From Lacticaseibacillus porcinae (lineage in GTDB: Bacteria > Bacillota > Bacilli > Lactobacillales > Lactobacillaceae), in NCBI RefSeq assembly GCF_003946305.1, contig NZ_RHNS01000020.1:1-55374 (forward strand): a DNA stretch of 55,374 nt, written 5' to 3'. A model generated the notes under the pieces. The model searched no databases. It worked only from the letters and a program-made list of their open reading frames with translations, and was not told the DNA's origin. Within the stretch, counting starts at the first letter, position 1, and each line of letters begins with the position of its first letter. Positions 27,338 to 35,905 of this stretch are shown piece by piece. Made by a program: the position numbers and the translations under genes.

Positions 27338-27373
27338 AAAAAACCTTTTTGTTTGCGGTGACAAGCAAAAAGG
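27338..27373 (-). terminator. Terminator of the DegV gene
   Basis: A hairpin, CCTTTTTGTTTG / CAAGCAAAAAGG with one bulge, follows the DegV stop on the minus strand, with an A run on the plus strand giving the T tail. Confidence 0.65.
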
Positions 27374-27407
27374 TCTCGATAAAAATTTATGGAATAAATT
27401 AATAACT

Positions 27408-28277
27408 TTAAGCACGAGGCTTGGCATCTAATGAAAATACAGCCACACAACCTAAGCCGGTGTGACTGGCGATCGCAGCCCCGATATGGCCGATGGTGAT
27501 CGGGGTATCAGGGGACTTGGCGAGGATCCGCTTTTTGACGATTTCAGCGGCGTCTGAAGCGTCAGCGGTGGCGATCAAAACACGATGTTTCGGATCATGG
27601 GCAATCGCAGCAAGAGTTTCGTCAGCTAATGCTTGCAATGAGCGTTGACGCGATCGGGCTTTTTTAACCACGCGTAAGTGACCATCGGTATCGACATCCA
27701 TCACTGGCTTAATGTTGAGTAACGTTCCTAACGTCGCAGAGGTTTTTGAGACGCGGCCGCCGTGATACAAGTAATTGAGATCATCAACGGTAAACCATTG
27801 ACGATAGCGCAAACGATTGGCTTCCAACCAGTCAGCGAGTTCGTCTAATGACTTACCTGCTTGTTGTTGGTCGATGGCATCTAACACCATCAACCCTTCA
27901 CCATTAGCGGCAGCCAGCGAATCAACTAAGCGGATCGTTGCCTTGGGGTGATCTTCAAGGAGGATCTGCTTAGCTTGTTCAGCTGAACTGAACGTGCCAC
28001 TTAACCCGCTAGAAAAGCCTAAGTATAAAATTGGCGTATTGGCTTCGACATAAGGGGTGAAAAAGTCGACAAATTGGCCGACATTCACTTGGGCAGTCGT
28101 CGGCATGACGCCTTGTCCGATTTGGGCATAAAGTTGATCCAACTTAAAGGTTTCACCGAGGTCATCGACATGATCGACCCCATCAACATCGACGTGCATC
28201 GAGACAAAGTCGACGTTGGCATCTTTCAAGGTTTGATAAGGTAGATCACATGCGGAATCTGTCAATAATTGATACAT
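27408..28277 (-). CDS. DegV-family fatty acid-binding protein (FakB-like)
   Basis: This 289-residue protein starts with the DegV signature LLTDSACDLP (residues 4-13) and contains FSSGLSGTFSSAEQAK, the lipid carboxylate-binding segment, and the C-terminal HIGAAIASHTGLGCVAVF. Members deliver exogenous fatty acids to the FakA kinase. ATG 28277 follows AAGGAGCCACTC; an upstream extension to 28385 has no ribosome site. Separated from the ssu operon by a terminator. Confidence 0.92.
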   Translation of the reverse strand: MYQLLTDSACDLPYQTLKDANVDFVSMHVDVDGVDHVDDLGETFKLDQLYAQIGQGVMPTTAQVNVGQFVDFFTPYVEANTPILYLGFSSGLSGTFSSAEQAKQILLEDHPKATIRLVDSLAAANGEGLMVLDAIDQQQAGKSLDELADWLEANRLRYRQWFTVDDLNYLYHGGRVSKTSATLGTLLNIKPVMDVDTDGHLRVVKKARSRQRSLQALADETLAAIAHDPKHRVLIATADASDAAEIVKKRILAKSPDTPITIGHIGAAIASHTGLGCVAVFSLDAKPRA

Positions 28278-28382
28278 GAGTGGCTCCTTAAAATTTAAGA
28301 CATATATGGCCATGATACGCCAATCAATGAAAAAGGCAATGAAAGTTGGGTAGATTCGCGACACTGAATGCGTCGTGAAAAT

Positions 28383-28426
28383 CAAAAAACGTTGGAACTA
28401 ACCTTGTCAGGATAGTGCCAACGTTC
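28383..28426 (-). terminator. Terminator of the ssu/ligase operon
   Basis: Inverted repeat AACGTTGG-AACTA / TAGTG-CCAACGTT with T residues on the minus strand, directly after the ssuA-like stop. Confidence 0.75.
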
Positions 28427-28432
28427 AGAGGT

Positions 28433-29389
28433 TTATTTCACAGTGGCTTTGGTGACATCCACTTTTTTGGAGACGACTTTTTGTTGATAGAAGACATCAG
28501 CAATGGATTGTTGTTCTTTCAAAATGCTGTCAGTGACGCTACCGAAGCTGTAAGTCCGACGGTCGACCATTTTGGTGACGATGGATTTCTTGAGCTTCAA
28601 CATCTTCATCAACATGGTGGTCAGTTGACTCTTGTGGTTGTTGGCCCAAGTCATATCTTCACCTAAATACTTGGTCAATAATTTCGAAATATCTTTGTTT
28701 TTAGAGGCGTAAGTTTCAGTGGAGATCAAGAAGTCGCGGTTTTTCGCTAAGCCAGTGTCATCAACTAACAAGGTCGCATCATTGTTGACTTCTGCCGTGG
28801 CGGTGTAAGGATCCCAGCTAGCCCATGCATCAACGGTGCCTTTGGCAAAGGCGACGGCGGCAGTGGCTTGATCCATGGACACCATTTTCACATCAGAAGT
28901 GGAAAGACCGGCTTTTTTCAAGGCTTGGATCAACATATATTGACTGGAAGTGCCTTTGGTGTAGGCGATGGTTTTGCCTTTGAGATCAGCGAGGCTGGTG
29001 ATGCCTGAAGTTTTCTTGACTTCGATCCCTGAACCTTGGACTTTATCAGAGCCAGCGGCGACATAAACGAAGTCTAATCCGTTAGCTTGAGCAGTGACTG
29101 GTGGCACATCGCCGACGCGGGCGTAATCGATATCGCCAGACTTCAAGGCGGTGGTCAAAGCGGTGCCGTCTTGGAATTCTTTGAAGACCACTTTGTAGCC
29201 TTTGGCCTTCATCTTCTTGGCAAGCTCACCGCGAGCGCGGGAAATGTCGACAGGATCGGCTTTTTGATAACCGATGGTGACGGTGGTGAGCTTTGTTGCA
29301 GTGGTTTGATGAGTCGATGACCAACCAAACCAAGCAACAGCGGCGACGATGACAACTAAAAGGATGGTGAGTAGACTTTTCTTTTTCAT
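28433..29389 (-). CDS. ssuA: SsuA/NrtA/TauA-like ABC transporter substrate-binding protein
   Basis: This 318-residue solute-binding protein begins with a hydrophobic segment (LLTILLVVIVAAVAWFGW) and lacks a lipobox cysteine, so it is probably anchored by the uncleaved helix. Family features are TIGYQKADPVDISRARG, DIDYARVGDVPPVTAQANG and VDAWASWDPYTA. The closest family is aliphatic sulfonate binding, but NrtA/TauA/ThiY proteins share the fold, so the ligand is not proven. Its ATG overlaps the ligase stop (TAATG). Last gene of a five-gene minus-strand operon. Confidence 0.86.
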   Translation of the reverse strand: MKKKSLLTILLVVIVAAVAWFGWSSTHQTTATKLTTVTIGYQKADPVDISRARGELAKKMKAKGYKVVFKEFQDGTALTTALKSGDIDYARVGDVPPVTAQANGLDFVYVAAGSDKVQGSGIEVKKTSGITSLADLKGKTIAYTKGTSSQYMLIQALKKAGLSTSDVKMVSMDQATAAVAFAKGTVDAWASWDPYTATAEVNNDATLLVDDTGLAKNRDFLISTETYASKNKDISKLLTKYLGEDMTWANNHKSQLTTMLMKMLKLKKSIVTKMVDRRTYSFGSVTDSILKEQQSIADVFYQQKVVSKKVDVTKATVK

Positions 29390-30921
29390 TAGTTATGGGC
29401 TCCTACTGAGAGTAATTGTTCGCGCAATTGGGGACGTAAGATCTTACCAGTGGTGTTGCGCGGAAATTCGTGGACAAATTCCACGCGCGTTGGGGCTTCG
29501 AACTTCGCCAAATGGCTGCGGCCAAAAGCGAGAATTTCATCGCGTTGTTCTGCTTCATGCAACCCTGGTGTTGTGGAAACTAACACTGCGGTCACTTCTT
29601 CGCCATAAAGATCATCTGGCATGCCGATGACGGCTTGTTGTTCGATGAATGGTAATTCAGATAACACAGATTCGACGTGAGCTGGGGCGACTTTTTCACC
29701 GCCGCGAGAAATGATCTCTTTTTTGCGGCCTTTGACAAATAAGTAACCATCTTCATCAAAGTAGCCGAGATCCCCAGTTAAAAACCAACCGTCTTTGAAC
29801 GATTCTGGTTTTTCGTCATCTAAGTAATGGGTGATCACATGATCGCCTTTGATGGCAATTTCACCTAAAGCACCAGGGGCGTCAGTGAAGTGATCAGCCA
29901 CTAAGATCTTCACATCTGTGCCAAAAGGAATCCCAGCAGAACCAATTTTAGGGGCGTCATGGGGATTGGTGGTGCACTGACTTGACGCTTCAGTCATGCC
30001 GTAGCCTTCAATAATTAAGGTGTGGAAGCGATCTTGAAAAGCGCGTAGCCGTTCTTCTGGTAAGGCAAATGAGCTAGAGCGGACAAACCGCAAGTTGATT
30101 TGGCTTTGCAAGCGGCCGTATGCAGCGTTGGCTTTCTCATTGAGTAATAAGAAGCTGACGATGGTCGGCACCACAGATACCCAAGTGACATGGTTATCGG
30201 CAACTTGTTGCCAGAAGCGACTAGCAGAAAACTTTGGGGTGACCAAGATCCGCGCATTCGCCACCCGAGAAGACAACGTCGACATCACTTGGGCATTGAT
30301 ATGAAACATTGGCATCATGATCATCGCCGTGTCTGCTTCAGTCATCTGATTCGACTCAGCATCATGGATGGCGGCGTTTAACATAATGCGATGAGATAAG
30401 CCGACACGCTTAGGTTTGCCGGTAGTGCCTGAGGTGTTTAAAATCAACCCGAGATCTTCATCTTGAACTTCAGAGTGATCAACGTCTGTTCGGTGTTCTA
30501 ATTGCTTGGTGTCAGCGATCACTTGGATGGCGGCAGTGTTAACTTGCAACGGTGATTTGGCAAAGCGGTCATCGGTCCAAGCGGTAGCTAAAGCGTCTGT
30601 GGTTAAAATCAAGGGATATTGGAATTGCGCCCAGTCGGCTTTAAGTCCGGCAATCGGAGTGGTTGGGGAGATCGGGTGAACGATGATCCCAAGATTCCAA
30701 GCTGCTTGGTTGATGACAGGGAAGACGGCAGAGTTTTCTAAACAAACTAACACCACATCCCCGCGACCAAGATTCATCGCGGTGAATAGATTTTGCAGTT
30801 GATCAACGTCTTGTTGGAGTTCAGCGCCAGTAAACCAGCGATCTAGTGCGGCATCTTTAATGATGTTGCGCGTTTGATTATTCTTTAGTTGATTGGACAG
30901 AAGCGTGGTTAATTTGGTCAT
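29389..30921 (-). CDS. AMP-forming acyl-CoA synthetase (class I adenylate-forming ligase)
   Basis: This 510-residue enzyme would activate a carboxylic acid with ATP and load it on CoA. Complete signatures are LNTSGTTGKPKRVGLSH (P-loop), EGYGMTEASSQ, WFLTGDLGYFDEDGYLFVKG and the catalytic lysine in RNTTGKILRPQL. The overall look is of the CaiC/oxalate-CoA/long-chain FadD group. The acid is not readable. ATG 30921 follows AAAGGAGACAAAGCG, and the gene start lies 44 bases inside the end of the acyltransferase gene. This tight overlap and its place between ssuB and ssuA tie it to the transporter. Confidence 0.88.
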   Translation of the reverse strand: MTKLTTLLSNQLKNNQTRNIIKDAALDRWFTGAELQQDVDQLQNLFTAMNLGRGDVVLVCLENSAVFPVINQAAWNLGIIVHPISPTTPIAGLKADWAQFQYPLILTTDALATAWTDDRFAKSPLQVNTAAIQVIADTKQLEHRTDVDHSEVQDEDLGLILNTSGTTGKPKRVGLSHRIMLNAAIHDAESNQMTEADTAMIMMPMFHINAQVMSTLSSRVANARILVTPKFSASRFWQQVADNHVTWVSVVPTIVSFLLLNEKANAAYGRLQSQINLRFVRSSSFALPEERLRAFQDRFHTLIIEGYGMTEASSQCTTNPHDAPKIGSAGIPFGTDVKILVADHFTDAPGALGEIAIKGDHVITHYLDDEKPESFKDGWFLTGDLGYFDEDGYLFVKGRKKEIISRGGEKVAPAHVESVLSELPFIEQQAVIGMPDDLYGEEVTAVLVSTTPGLHEAEQRDEILAFGRSHLAKFEAPTRVEFVHEFPRNTTGKILRPQLREQLLSVGAHN

Positions 30922-32089
30922 ACGCTTTGTCTCCTTTCTTTTTGAACAAGTGAATTTGTGGTCGCCCGATCAAAATGCCAAACGGTGCGACTTTATAACA
31001 GAACCACGCGATCCCAAAGCTGACGCCTAACACTAATGCGTAGCCGACAGGGATCAAGGCGACATAAGCCCAATCTGGGAAGTGGGTGAATTTTAACAGG
31101 TAAGTGAGTAAGGTTAAGCCGATGGTTTGATCCAAATAGATCCCAAATGAGACTTTGGCGCCATTTTTCACAAACAGATCAAACCAAGAGCCGACATGTT
31201 TTTTACGCCAGCGGTCGTAGATCTTCCCGACGCCAAAAACGAAAATGATCATCATCGTGTCGTAAAACAACATATAAGGTTGATGTGGGGATACCGCACT
31301 ACTGTGGCTGAGGCCTAAGACATCGCGGTTCCAGAAGTAATAAGCCACTGTGCCAAGGCCAAGCGCCAAGGTGACAGTGCCGATGGCTTTGGCGTGTTTC
31401 TTGATGAAGGCGACCATCGCTTGATAATGTAGCGACGTGAAGGCCCCAAAGATGAAGTAGAACTGATAGGTGAAGACGTTGACGCCATAAGCGCGCAGCC
31501 ACCAGATCCAGTTGCTGCGATCGACATGTGGCAGTCCATATTTAATCCCAAACATCAACAGCAATTGAATGGCAAAGCTAATGCCTAAGATCCAACCGTG
31601 ATGGCCAGTGAATTTCTTGAATAACCACACCAGAAATGGAAACAGCAGATATAACTGCAAGGTGACCAAAATGTAGTACATGTAGAATTGATCACCGTGA
31701 ATGATCGCGCTGTAATAAGTTGAGGCGAAGTTGTTGAGAGAAAACCCAGGGGTGCCGACGATCAACGCAAACACCATCAAAATGAAATTCCATAATAAGT
31801 AAGGCCAGCCAGACCCAGCAAAACGTTTCTTAAAGAAGTTCGGCCAGTCGTCTTTTTTATAGTAGTTTAAGGTCAACACCAAGCCAGTCATGAACATAAA
31901 ACCCATGCGCGTGAAGTGAATGGTTAAATGCGTTGACAGCAACAACATGTGTGCCCAGCCAGTGGCATCAGTCATACTTTGTGCAAAGGCTGTGGTGGTG
32001 TGATTCAGCAATACCCCGAAAATGAACATGATGCGCATGGCATCGACTTCATATAAATATTTCCGCTTTTTCTTTACGCCAGTTGCCAA
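30878..32089 (-). CDS. Acyltransferase-3 family membrane protein
   Basis: This 403-residue integral membrane protein has about ten hydrophobic segments. The N-terminal motif YLYEVDAMRIMFIFGVLLNH contains the family's catalytic Arg and His. Acyltransferase-3 proteins (OafA, WecH type) move acyl groups onto sugars or polymers across the membrane. It starts at TTG 32089 behind AGGAGG with 8-base spacing. It is embedded between ssuB and the acyl-CoA ligase, which could supply its acyl donor. The acceptor is unknown. Confidence 0.87.
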   Translation of the reverse strand: MATGVKKKRKYLYEVDAMRIMFIFGVLLNHTTTAFAQSMTDATGWAHMLLLSTHLTIHFTRMGFMFMTGLVLTLNYYKKDDWPNFFKKRFAGSGWPYLLWNFILMVFALIVGTPGFSLNNFASTYYSAIIHGDQFYMYYILVTLQLYLLFPFLVWLFKKFTGHHGWILGISFAIQLLLMFGIKYGLPHVDRSNWIWWLRAYGVNVFTYQFYFIFGAFTSLHYQAMVAFIKKHAKAIGTVTLALGLGTVAYYFWNRDVLGLSHSSAVSPHQPYMLFYDTMMIIFVFGVGKIYDRWRKKHVGSWFDLFVKNGAKVSFGIYLDQTIGLTLLTYLLKFTHFPDWAYVALIPVGYALVLGVSFGIAWFCYKVAPFGILIGRPQIHLFKKKGDKAYDQINHASVQSTKE

Positions 32090-32092
32090 CGA

Positions 32093-32797
32093 TCAAACCT
32101 CCTGTGGGGTGTTCAAAATGACGTTGAGCACGTCTTCTGAAACGGTCCCGATGGTGGCGGCGTCTTGCCCTTTAGCGCCGTCTGCTTCATAAACGTTGGT
32201 GCCGTCTTTCACCACAATCACCCGATCTGCCATTCGCGCGGCTTCTTCCACATCATGGGTGATGAGCAAGGTGGTGAGATGTTGTTGTTGGCAAATTTCA
32301 GTGATGGAGTCTTGCATTTTACGGCGGGTCAACGCGTCTAAAGCACCAAGTGGTTCATCCAGCAGTAGTAACTGCGGATCTGCCATTAACGCGCGACCTA
32401 AAGCGAGGCGTTGTTTCTGGCCACCTGATAACGAACTTGGGTAAGAATCTGGGAAGTCTTGCAAGCCGACAGTTTCAAGCATCGCTTTAGCACGTGCTTG
32501 TTGGGCTTTATCACTAGATTTAAACGACAAGTTTTGAACATTGGTCATCCATGGCAATAAACGGTCATTTTGAAACATCACGCGGGTCACCATGTCAGGA
32601 TCTGCGTATTTGATTTGTCCGGAAGTTGGTTGTTCCAGTTGGGCGATCAATCGTAAAATAGTGGATTTCCCACCGCCTGACATCCCAACTAAGGCGATGA
32701 ATTCACCTGGATAAATGGAGAAGTTGACGTCGTGCAAAGCGGTTTTGTCGCCGTAAACTTTGCCGATACGTTCTAAAGTTAATAAAGGTTCAGCCAT
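32093..32797 (-). CDS. ssuB: SsuB-like ABC transporter ATP-binding protein
   Basis: This 234-residue ATPase of the nitrate/sulfonate/taurine class has Walker A GMSGGGKST, the short Q-loop region MFQNDRLLPWM, signature LSGGQKQRLALGRALM and Walker B LLLLDEPLGALD. The QNDRLLPW motif is typical of SsuB/TauB. Starts 1 base before the ssuC stop region ends, with AAAGGAG upstream. Confidence 0.91.
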   Translation of the reverse strand: MAEPLLTLERIGKVYGDKTALHDVNFSIYPGEFIALVGMSGGGKSTILRLIAQLEQPTSGQIKYADPDMVTRVMFQNDRLLPWMTNVQNLSFKSSDKAQQARAKAMLETVGLQDFPDSYPSSLSGGQKQRLALGRALMADPQLLLLDEPLGALDALTRRKMQDSITEICQQQHLTTLLITHDVEEAARMADRVIVVKDGTNVYEADGAKGQDAATIGTVSEDVLNVILNTPQEV

Positions 32798-32798
32798 G

Positions 32799-33605
32799 TT
32801 AACGGCTCCTTTCTGCTTGCCAATCTAAGCAAATGTCTTCGAGTAATTTGGCAATCAAGTCTGAGACTTTACCAAGCAAGGCGTAGATCACGATACATAA
32901 GAGCACCGTTTTCATGTTCATGAATTCTTGGGCGTTGGTGGCCATGTAGCCGATACCGCTAGTGGAACTAATGGTTTCAGCCACGATCAATGTCGTCCAC
33001 ATCACCCCTAAGGCGTAACGCACACCGACTAAGATAGTTGGCAATGCCCCTGGGAAAACGATTTTGGTGAGCATTTCACGTTTGGATAAGCCATAAGCGC
33101 GACCCATTTCGATCAGTTCTGGGTCAACTGAAGTGATGCCGTGGAAGGTGTTGATGTAAATCGGGAACATGACGCCGACAGTGACTAAGGAGATCTTGGC
33201 CGTTTCGCCGATCCCAAACAAAATGATGACCACAGGGATCAACGATAAGTGAGGGATGTTACGCAACATTTGAATGGTGGAATCAAATAACGCGCGGGCG
33301 GTTTTAGATAAGCCGTTAAGCATGCCGAAGAAAAAGCCGACGGAACCCCCGATCGCAAACCCAACTAAGGCACGATACAAACTGATGCCCATGTTTTTTT
33401 GCAGTTCACCAGATTGCCAAAGACTCACGCCATCTTGGATCACAGACCAAGGCGTCGGCAACAATTTCGTTGAGATCCAACCGAGGCTGCCTGCGATTTG
33501 CCAAATGATGATCAAGCCTACTGGGATCAACCAAGGTAACAGTTGTTTGAAACTGTAAGCGCGTGGCTGTTTGGGATTGCGGGTCAGATCCGTCGCGTTA
33601 TCCAT
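32799..33605 (-). CDS. ssuC: SsuC-like ABC transporter permease
   Basis: This 268-residue permease has about six membrane helices and the EAA loop (ELIEMGRAYGLSKREMLTKI) characteristic of SsuC/TauC. First gene of the operon; ATG 33605 follows GGAGATGACATT. The upstream minus-strand region offers a possible promoter, TTGGCA-17-TTAAAA, just before it. Confidence 0.9.
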   Translation of the reverse strand: MDNATDLTRNPKQPRAYSFKQLLPWLIPVGLIIIWQIAGSLGWISTKLLPTPWSVIQDGVSLWQSGELQKNMGISLYRALVGFAIGGSVGFFFGMLNGLSKTARALFDSTIQMLRNIPHLSLIPVVIILFGIGETAKISLVTVGVMFPIYINTFHGITSVDPELIEMGRAYGLSKREMLTKIVFPGALPTILVGVRYALGVMWTTLIVAETISSTSGIGYMATNAQEFMNMKTVLLCIVIYALLGKVSDLIAKLLEDICLDWQAERSR

Positions 33606-33906
33606 AATGTCATCTCCATAAATTTTTTAATTAGGTTTTGTTAATGTTGCCAATATTAGTCAAATAAACTTAAACCCAACTTAAAAGCCTGATTAATTTC
33701 TGAAAATAGTTTCGACTTGATTGGCATCAGTGGCTCAGATCTAGTGATTAAAGCGACGCGATCGCTTGATGGCTGTGAAATCTGTGATCTTGACGTGATA
33801 TCGCATTTTGTTTAATGACCGATGTTTCAGTGTGAGAGGATTTGATTTGTCAGCGAGTGACACCAAAGAAGCAAAGTTGTGGGTGGCGATGATTTATCAA
33901 AACGAA

Positions 33907-34093
33907 GGTGAATGGGACAATTGCCTGTGACAGTGAAATCAAGTGAAACGCTGGTTTATGGCGGTTCACGTAGATTTCACCGGCAAAAAATGAAACGGAG
34001 TGGTTTTCTACGGTTCATTTTTTAGGTGAAAGAGCATCGGCGGGTTTTGCCGATCTCTGCAACCGGCCGCATCGGCAACTTGTCCCATTCACC
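33907..34093 (-). repeat. Dispersed nested-hairpin element, copy 1 (inverted relative to copy 2)
   Basis: This 187-bp non-coding element is bounded by inverted arms GGTGAATGGGACAA / TTGTCCCATTCACC. On the minus strand it matches the copy at 47456-47639 almost throughout. Shared landmarks are TGCGGCCGG, ATCGGCAAA, CGCCGATG, AGAAAACCACT, TTGCCGGTGAAATCT and CTTGATTTCACTG. The centre is a hairpin, AAAAAATGAACCGTAG / CTCCGTTTCATTTTTT. The arms differ in sequence from copy 2 but stay self-complementary. Faint pairing extends the arms outward to about 33885 and 34120. It occupies most of the 630-bp gene-free gap between ssuC and the sigma factor. No ORF in it is credible. Confidence 0.75.
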
Positions 34094-34185
34094 GCAGTGA
34101 AGCCAAATCGTTGGCGACCATAGCGTTTCGTGAGGATAACTCACAGAGAATTCAATTGATACTGACGTTGCTGGTGCGGTAGTTA

Positions 34186-34217
34186 AAAAAGGACAAGGCC
34201 AAATTTGGTCTTGTCCT
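34186..34217 (-). terminator. Terminator of the sigma factor gene
   Basis: AAGGACAAGGCC / GGTCTTGTCCT stem with an A run on the plus strand (T tail on the minus strand). Confidence 0.8.
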
Positions 34218-34235
34218 CGGTAGTCCGTCATCGCA

Positions 34236-34781
34236 TTAATGATGGTAATCGGCGATATAGTTTTCTAACTTCCGACGGGTGCGTTCCCGCGCGCGGCGAA
34301 CCGATGGTGGCTGTTGCGGCATGGTGCCATTGAGTTCAGCAAAAAAGCTTTGGGTTTCAATTTCAGATAAGGTGTCGAGAAATTCTGATAATTCGATCCC
34401 CATTAATAAGGAGTCTTCGTAATTGCGCGTCGGCTCATGGACATAATGATCGGGGATCTTGGACATTAAAGTCGCATTTTGATCGATGGCGCGCTTTAAT
34501 GACAGATTAACGCGGATCAAACCGTTCAGTTGTGAGCGGGCGACTAGACGAAAGTAAGACCCAAATTTGGAACCGGCGTCGCCATTGAAATTAATGATGG
34601 CCCGCAACATCGCCGTTCGTGCTTCTTGCAGCCAATCATCGCGATCAAAGCCGATCAAATGGTAACGTTCAAACATGTGTAACAAAAGTGGCTGATATTG
34701 CTGAAATAACCGTTCAAAGGCGTCGGAATCATGGACCGCAGCTTTTGCCAAAGCGCGGATCTCGGCTTCTGTAACTCCCAT
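34236..34781 (-). CDS. SigH/ComX-like alternative sigma factor
   Basis: This 181-residue sigma-70-type protein has a region-2 segment (DDWLQEARTAMLRAIINFNG, about residues 50-69) matching the DxWxQEAR pattern of lactobacillar SigH/ComX proteins, followed by SYFRLVARSQLNGLIR. Region 4 is short (SVRRARERTRRKLENYI). ComX-type factors direct RNA polymerase to late competence genes, but activity in lactobacilli is often silent. The start is ATG 34781 (GTG 34784 also possible); the ribosome site is poor, with GGGGGG only two bases away, suggesting low translation. Confidence 0.75.
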   Translation of the reverse strand: MGVTEAEIRALAKAAVHDSDAFERLFQQYQPLLLHMFERYHLIGFDRDDWLQEARTAMLRAIINFNGDAGSKFGSYFRLVARSQLNGLIRVNLSLKRAIDQNATLMSKIPDHYVHEPTRNYEDSLLMGIELSEFLDTLSEIETQSFFAELNGTMPQQPPSVRRARERTRRKLENYIADYHH

Positions 34782-34882
34782 CACCCCCCAAAGTGTGGGC
34801 TGAAACTACCTCATGATGTTATTGTATAAGCACTTAAGAGAAATTCCTAAAAACTCGTCTTCAAATGATCGTTGCCCAACCA

Positions 34883-34919
34883 CAAAAAAAGCCTTGACCT
34901 GATGTCGGTCAAGGCTTTG
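34883..34919 (-). terminator. Terminator of the dmkB-eetB-eetA operon
   Basis: AAAAAGCCTTGACC / GGTCAAGGCTTT with a long A run on the plus strand, 6 bases beyond the dmkB stop. Confidence 0.85.
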
Positions 34920-34924
34920 CGGCG

Positions 34925-35905
34925 TTAACTGCGCCGGTTCAAAAGCTGGGTGGTTAAACGGATCAAGGTTTGTTTGGCTGGGACGTCAGGTAAGGTGTTT
35001 AAACCTTTCAATGCCTGATCAGTGTAGTCTTGCGCCATGGCGCGGGCACGTTGAACGCCGCGATATTGGGTGACCAGTTGCATCACCGCTTGAAGGTCGT
35101 CAGCCGTCATGGCTTTTTGCTTTTGTAAATAAGGTAAAAATGCGGCGCGGTTTTGACTCATGGCCAAAATCAATGGCGCTGAGTAAACGCCTTGTTTCAT
35201 ATCTTCATGAACTGGTTTGCCAAGCGTTTGACTGTCGGCAGTGTAGTCGAGGATATCATCTAACAATTGAAAGGCAACACCGATGTTTAAGCCGATTTTT
35301 TCGACTTTTTTGGCAAAACGCAATGGTTGACCACTTTCATAAGTGCCGATGAAACTCGATAACGCAAACAGCTGCCCAGTTTTGCCAGAAACTTGATTTA
35401 AATATTGATCGATGGTCATGTCGTAATTGTAACGGGTGGCCATTTGTTCAAGTTCACCGTTCAACAACCGCTCCATCGAGCCGGCGTCTTGTTGCACTGA
35501 CTTGAGGTCACTCGCATATTTAGCGATCAATTTAAAGCACACAACGAAAAGATAATCGCCTGCATACACAGCGACATCTTCGCCAAATTGTGCGGAGATC
35601 GTCGGCAATCCTCGGCGTACGCTTGATTTGTCGATGATATCATCATGCACCAACGTCGCATTGTGCAACGCTTCGACGGCAGCAGCTAAGGCGATCATTT
35701 TGTCGGCATCGCGGTTTTTGGCAAATTGGGAAAATAATAAACAATAGGCTGGCCGCAACAGCTTCCCGCCGGCATTGATCATGTCGACTAAAGCGTCGGC
35801 GACTTTGGTGTTTTGCGGTTTGATCTCTTGTTGGATCAATTGCAAAGTGGCAGTAAGTTCAGAGGCGACTTCAGGATAGTCCGCCCACATTGGATGGATC
35901 AACAT
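34925..35905 (-). CDS. dmkB: Polyprenyl diphosphate synthase for demethylmenaquinone side chain
   Basis: This 326-residue trans-prenyltransferase has both Asp-rich motifs: first LVHDDIIDKSSVRRG (about residue 90), second QLLDDILDYTAD (about residue 218). It would extend farnesyl diphosphate with isopentenyl units to the side chain used by the UbiA enzymes at 41308-43205. ATG 35905 follows AAAGGAGAAAAGC. Its start overlaps the eetB end by 7 bases. The gene order eetA-eetB-dmkB matches the flavin-based electron transfer locus first described in Listeria, from which the symbol is taken. Confidence 0.88.
   Translation of the reverse strand: MLIHPMWADYPEVASELTATLQLIQQEIKPQNTKVADALVDMINAGGKLLRPAYCLLFSQFAKNRDADKMIALAAAVEALHNATLVHDDIIDKSSVRRGLPTISAQFGEDVAVYAGDYLFVVCFKLIAKYASDLKSVQQDAGSMERLLNGELEQMATRYNYDMTIDQYLNQVSGKTGQLFALSSFIGTYESGQPLRFAKKVEKIGLNIGVAFQLLDDILDYTADSQTLGKPVHEDMKQGVYSAPLILAMSQNRAAFLPYLQKQKAMTADDLQAVMQLVTQYRGVQRARAMAQDYTDQALKGLNTLPDVPAKQTLIRLTTQLLNRRS

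Noticed and set aside
27205-27450. 81-codon minus-strand ORF between GGDEF and DegV genes
   Set aside because: It overlaps the DegV 3' end and its terminator, with no ribosome site.
28433-29389. Calling the ssuA-like gene a certain sulfonate-binding protein
   Set aside because: No desulfonating monooxygenase is nearby and the family also binds nitrate, taurine and thiamine precursors; only the transporter class is supported.
34022-34231. 69-codon minus-strand ORF before the sigma factor terminator
   Set aside because: It overlaps the repeat element and a terminator and has no ribosome site.
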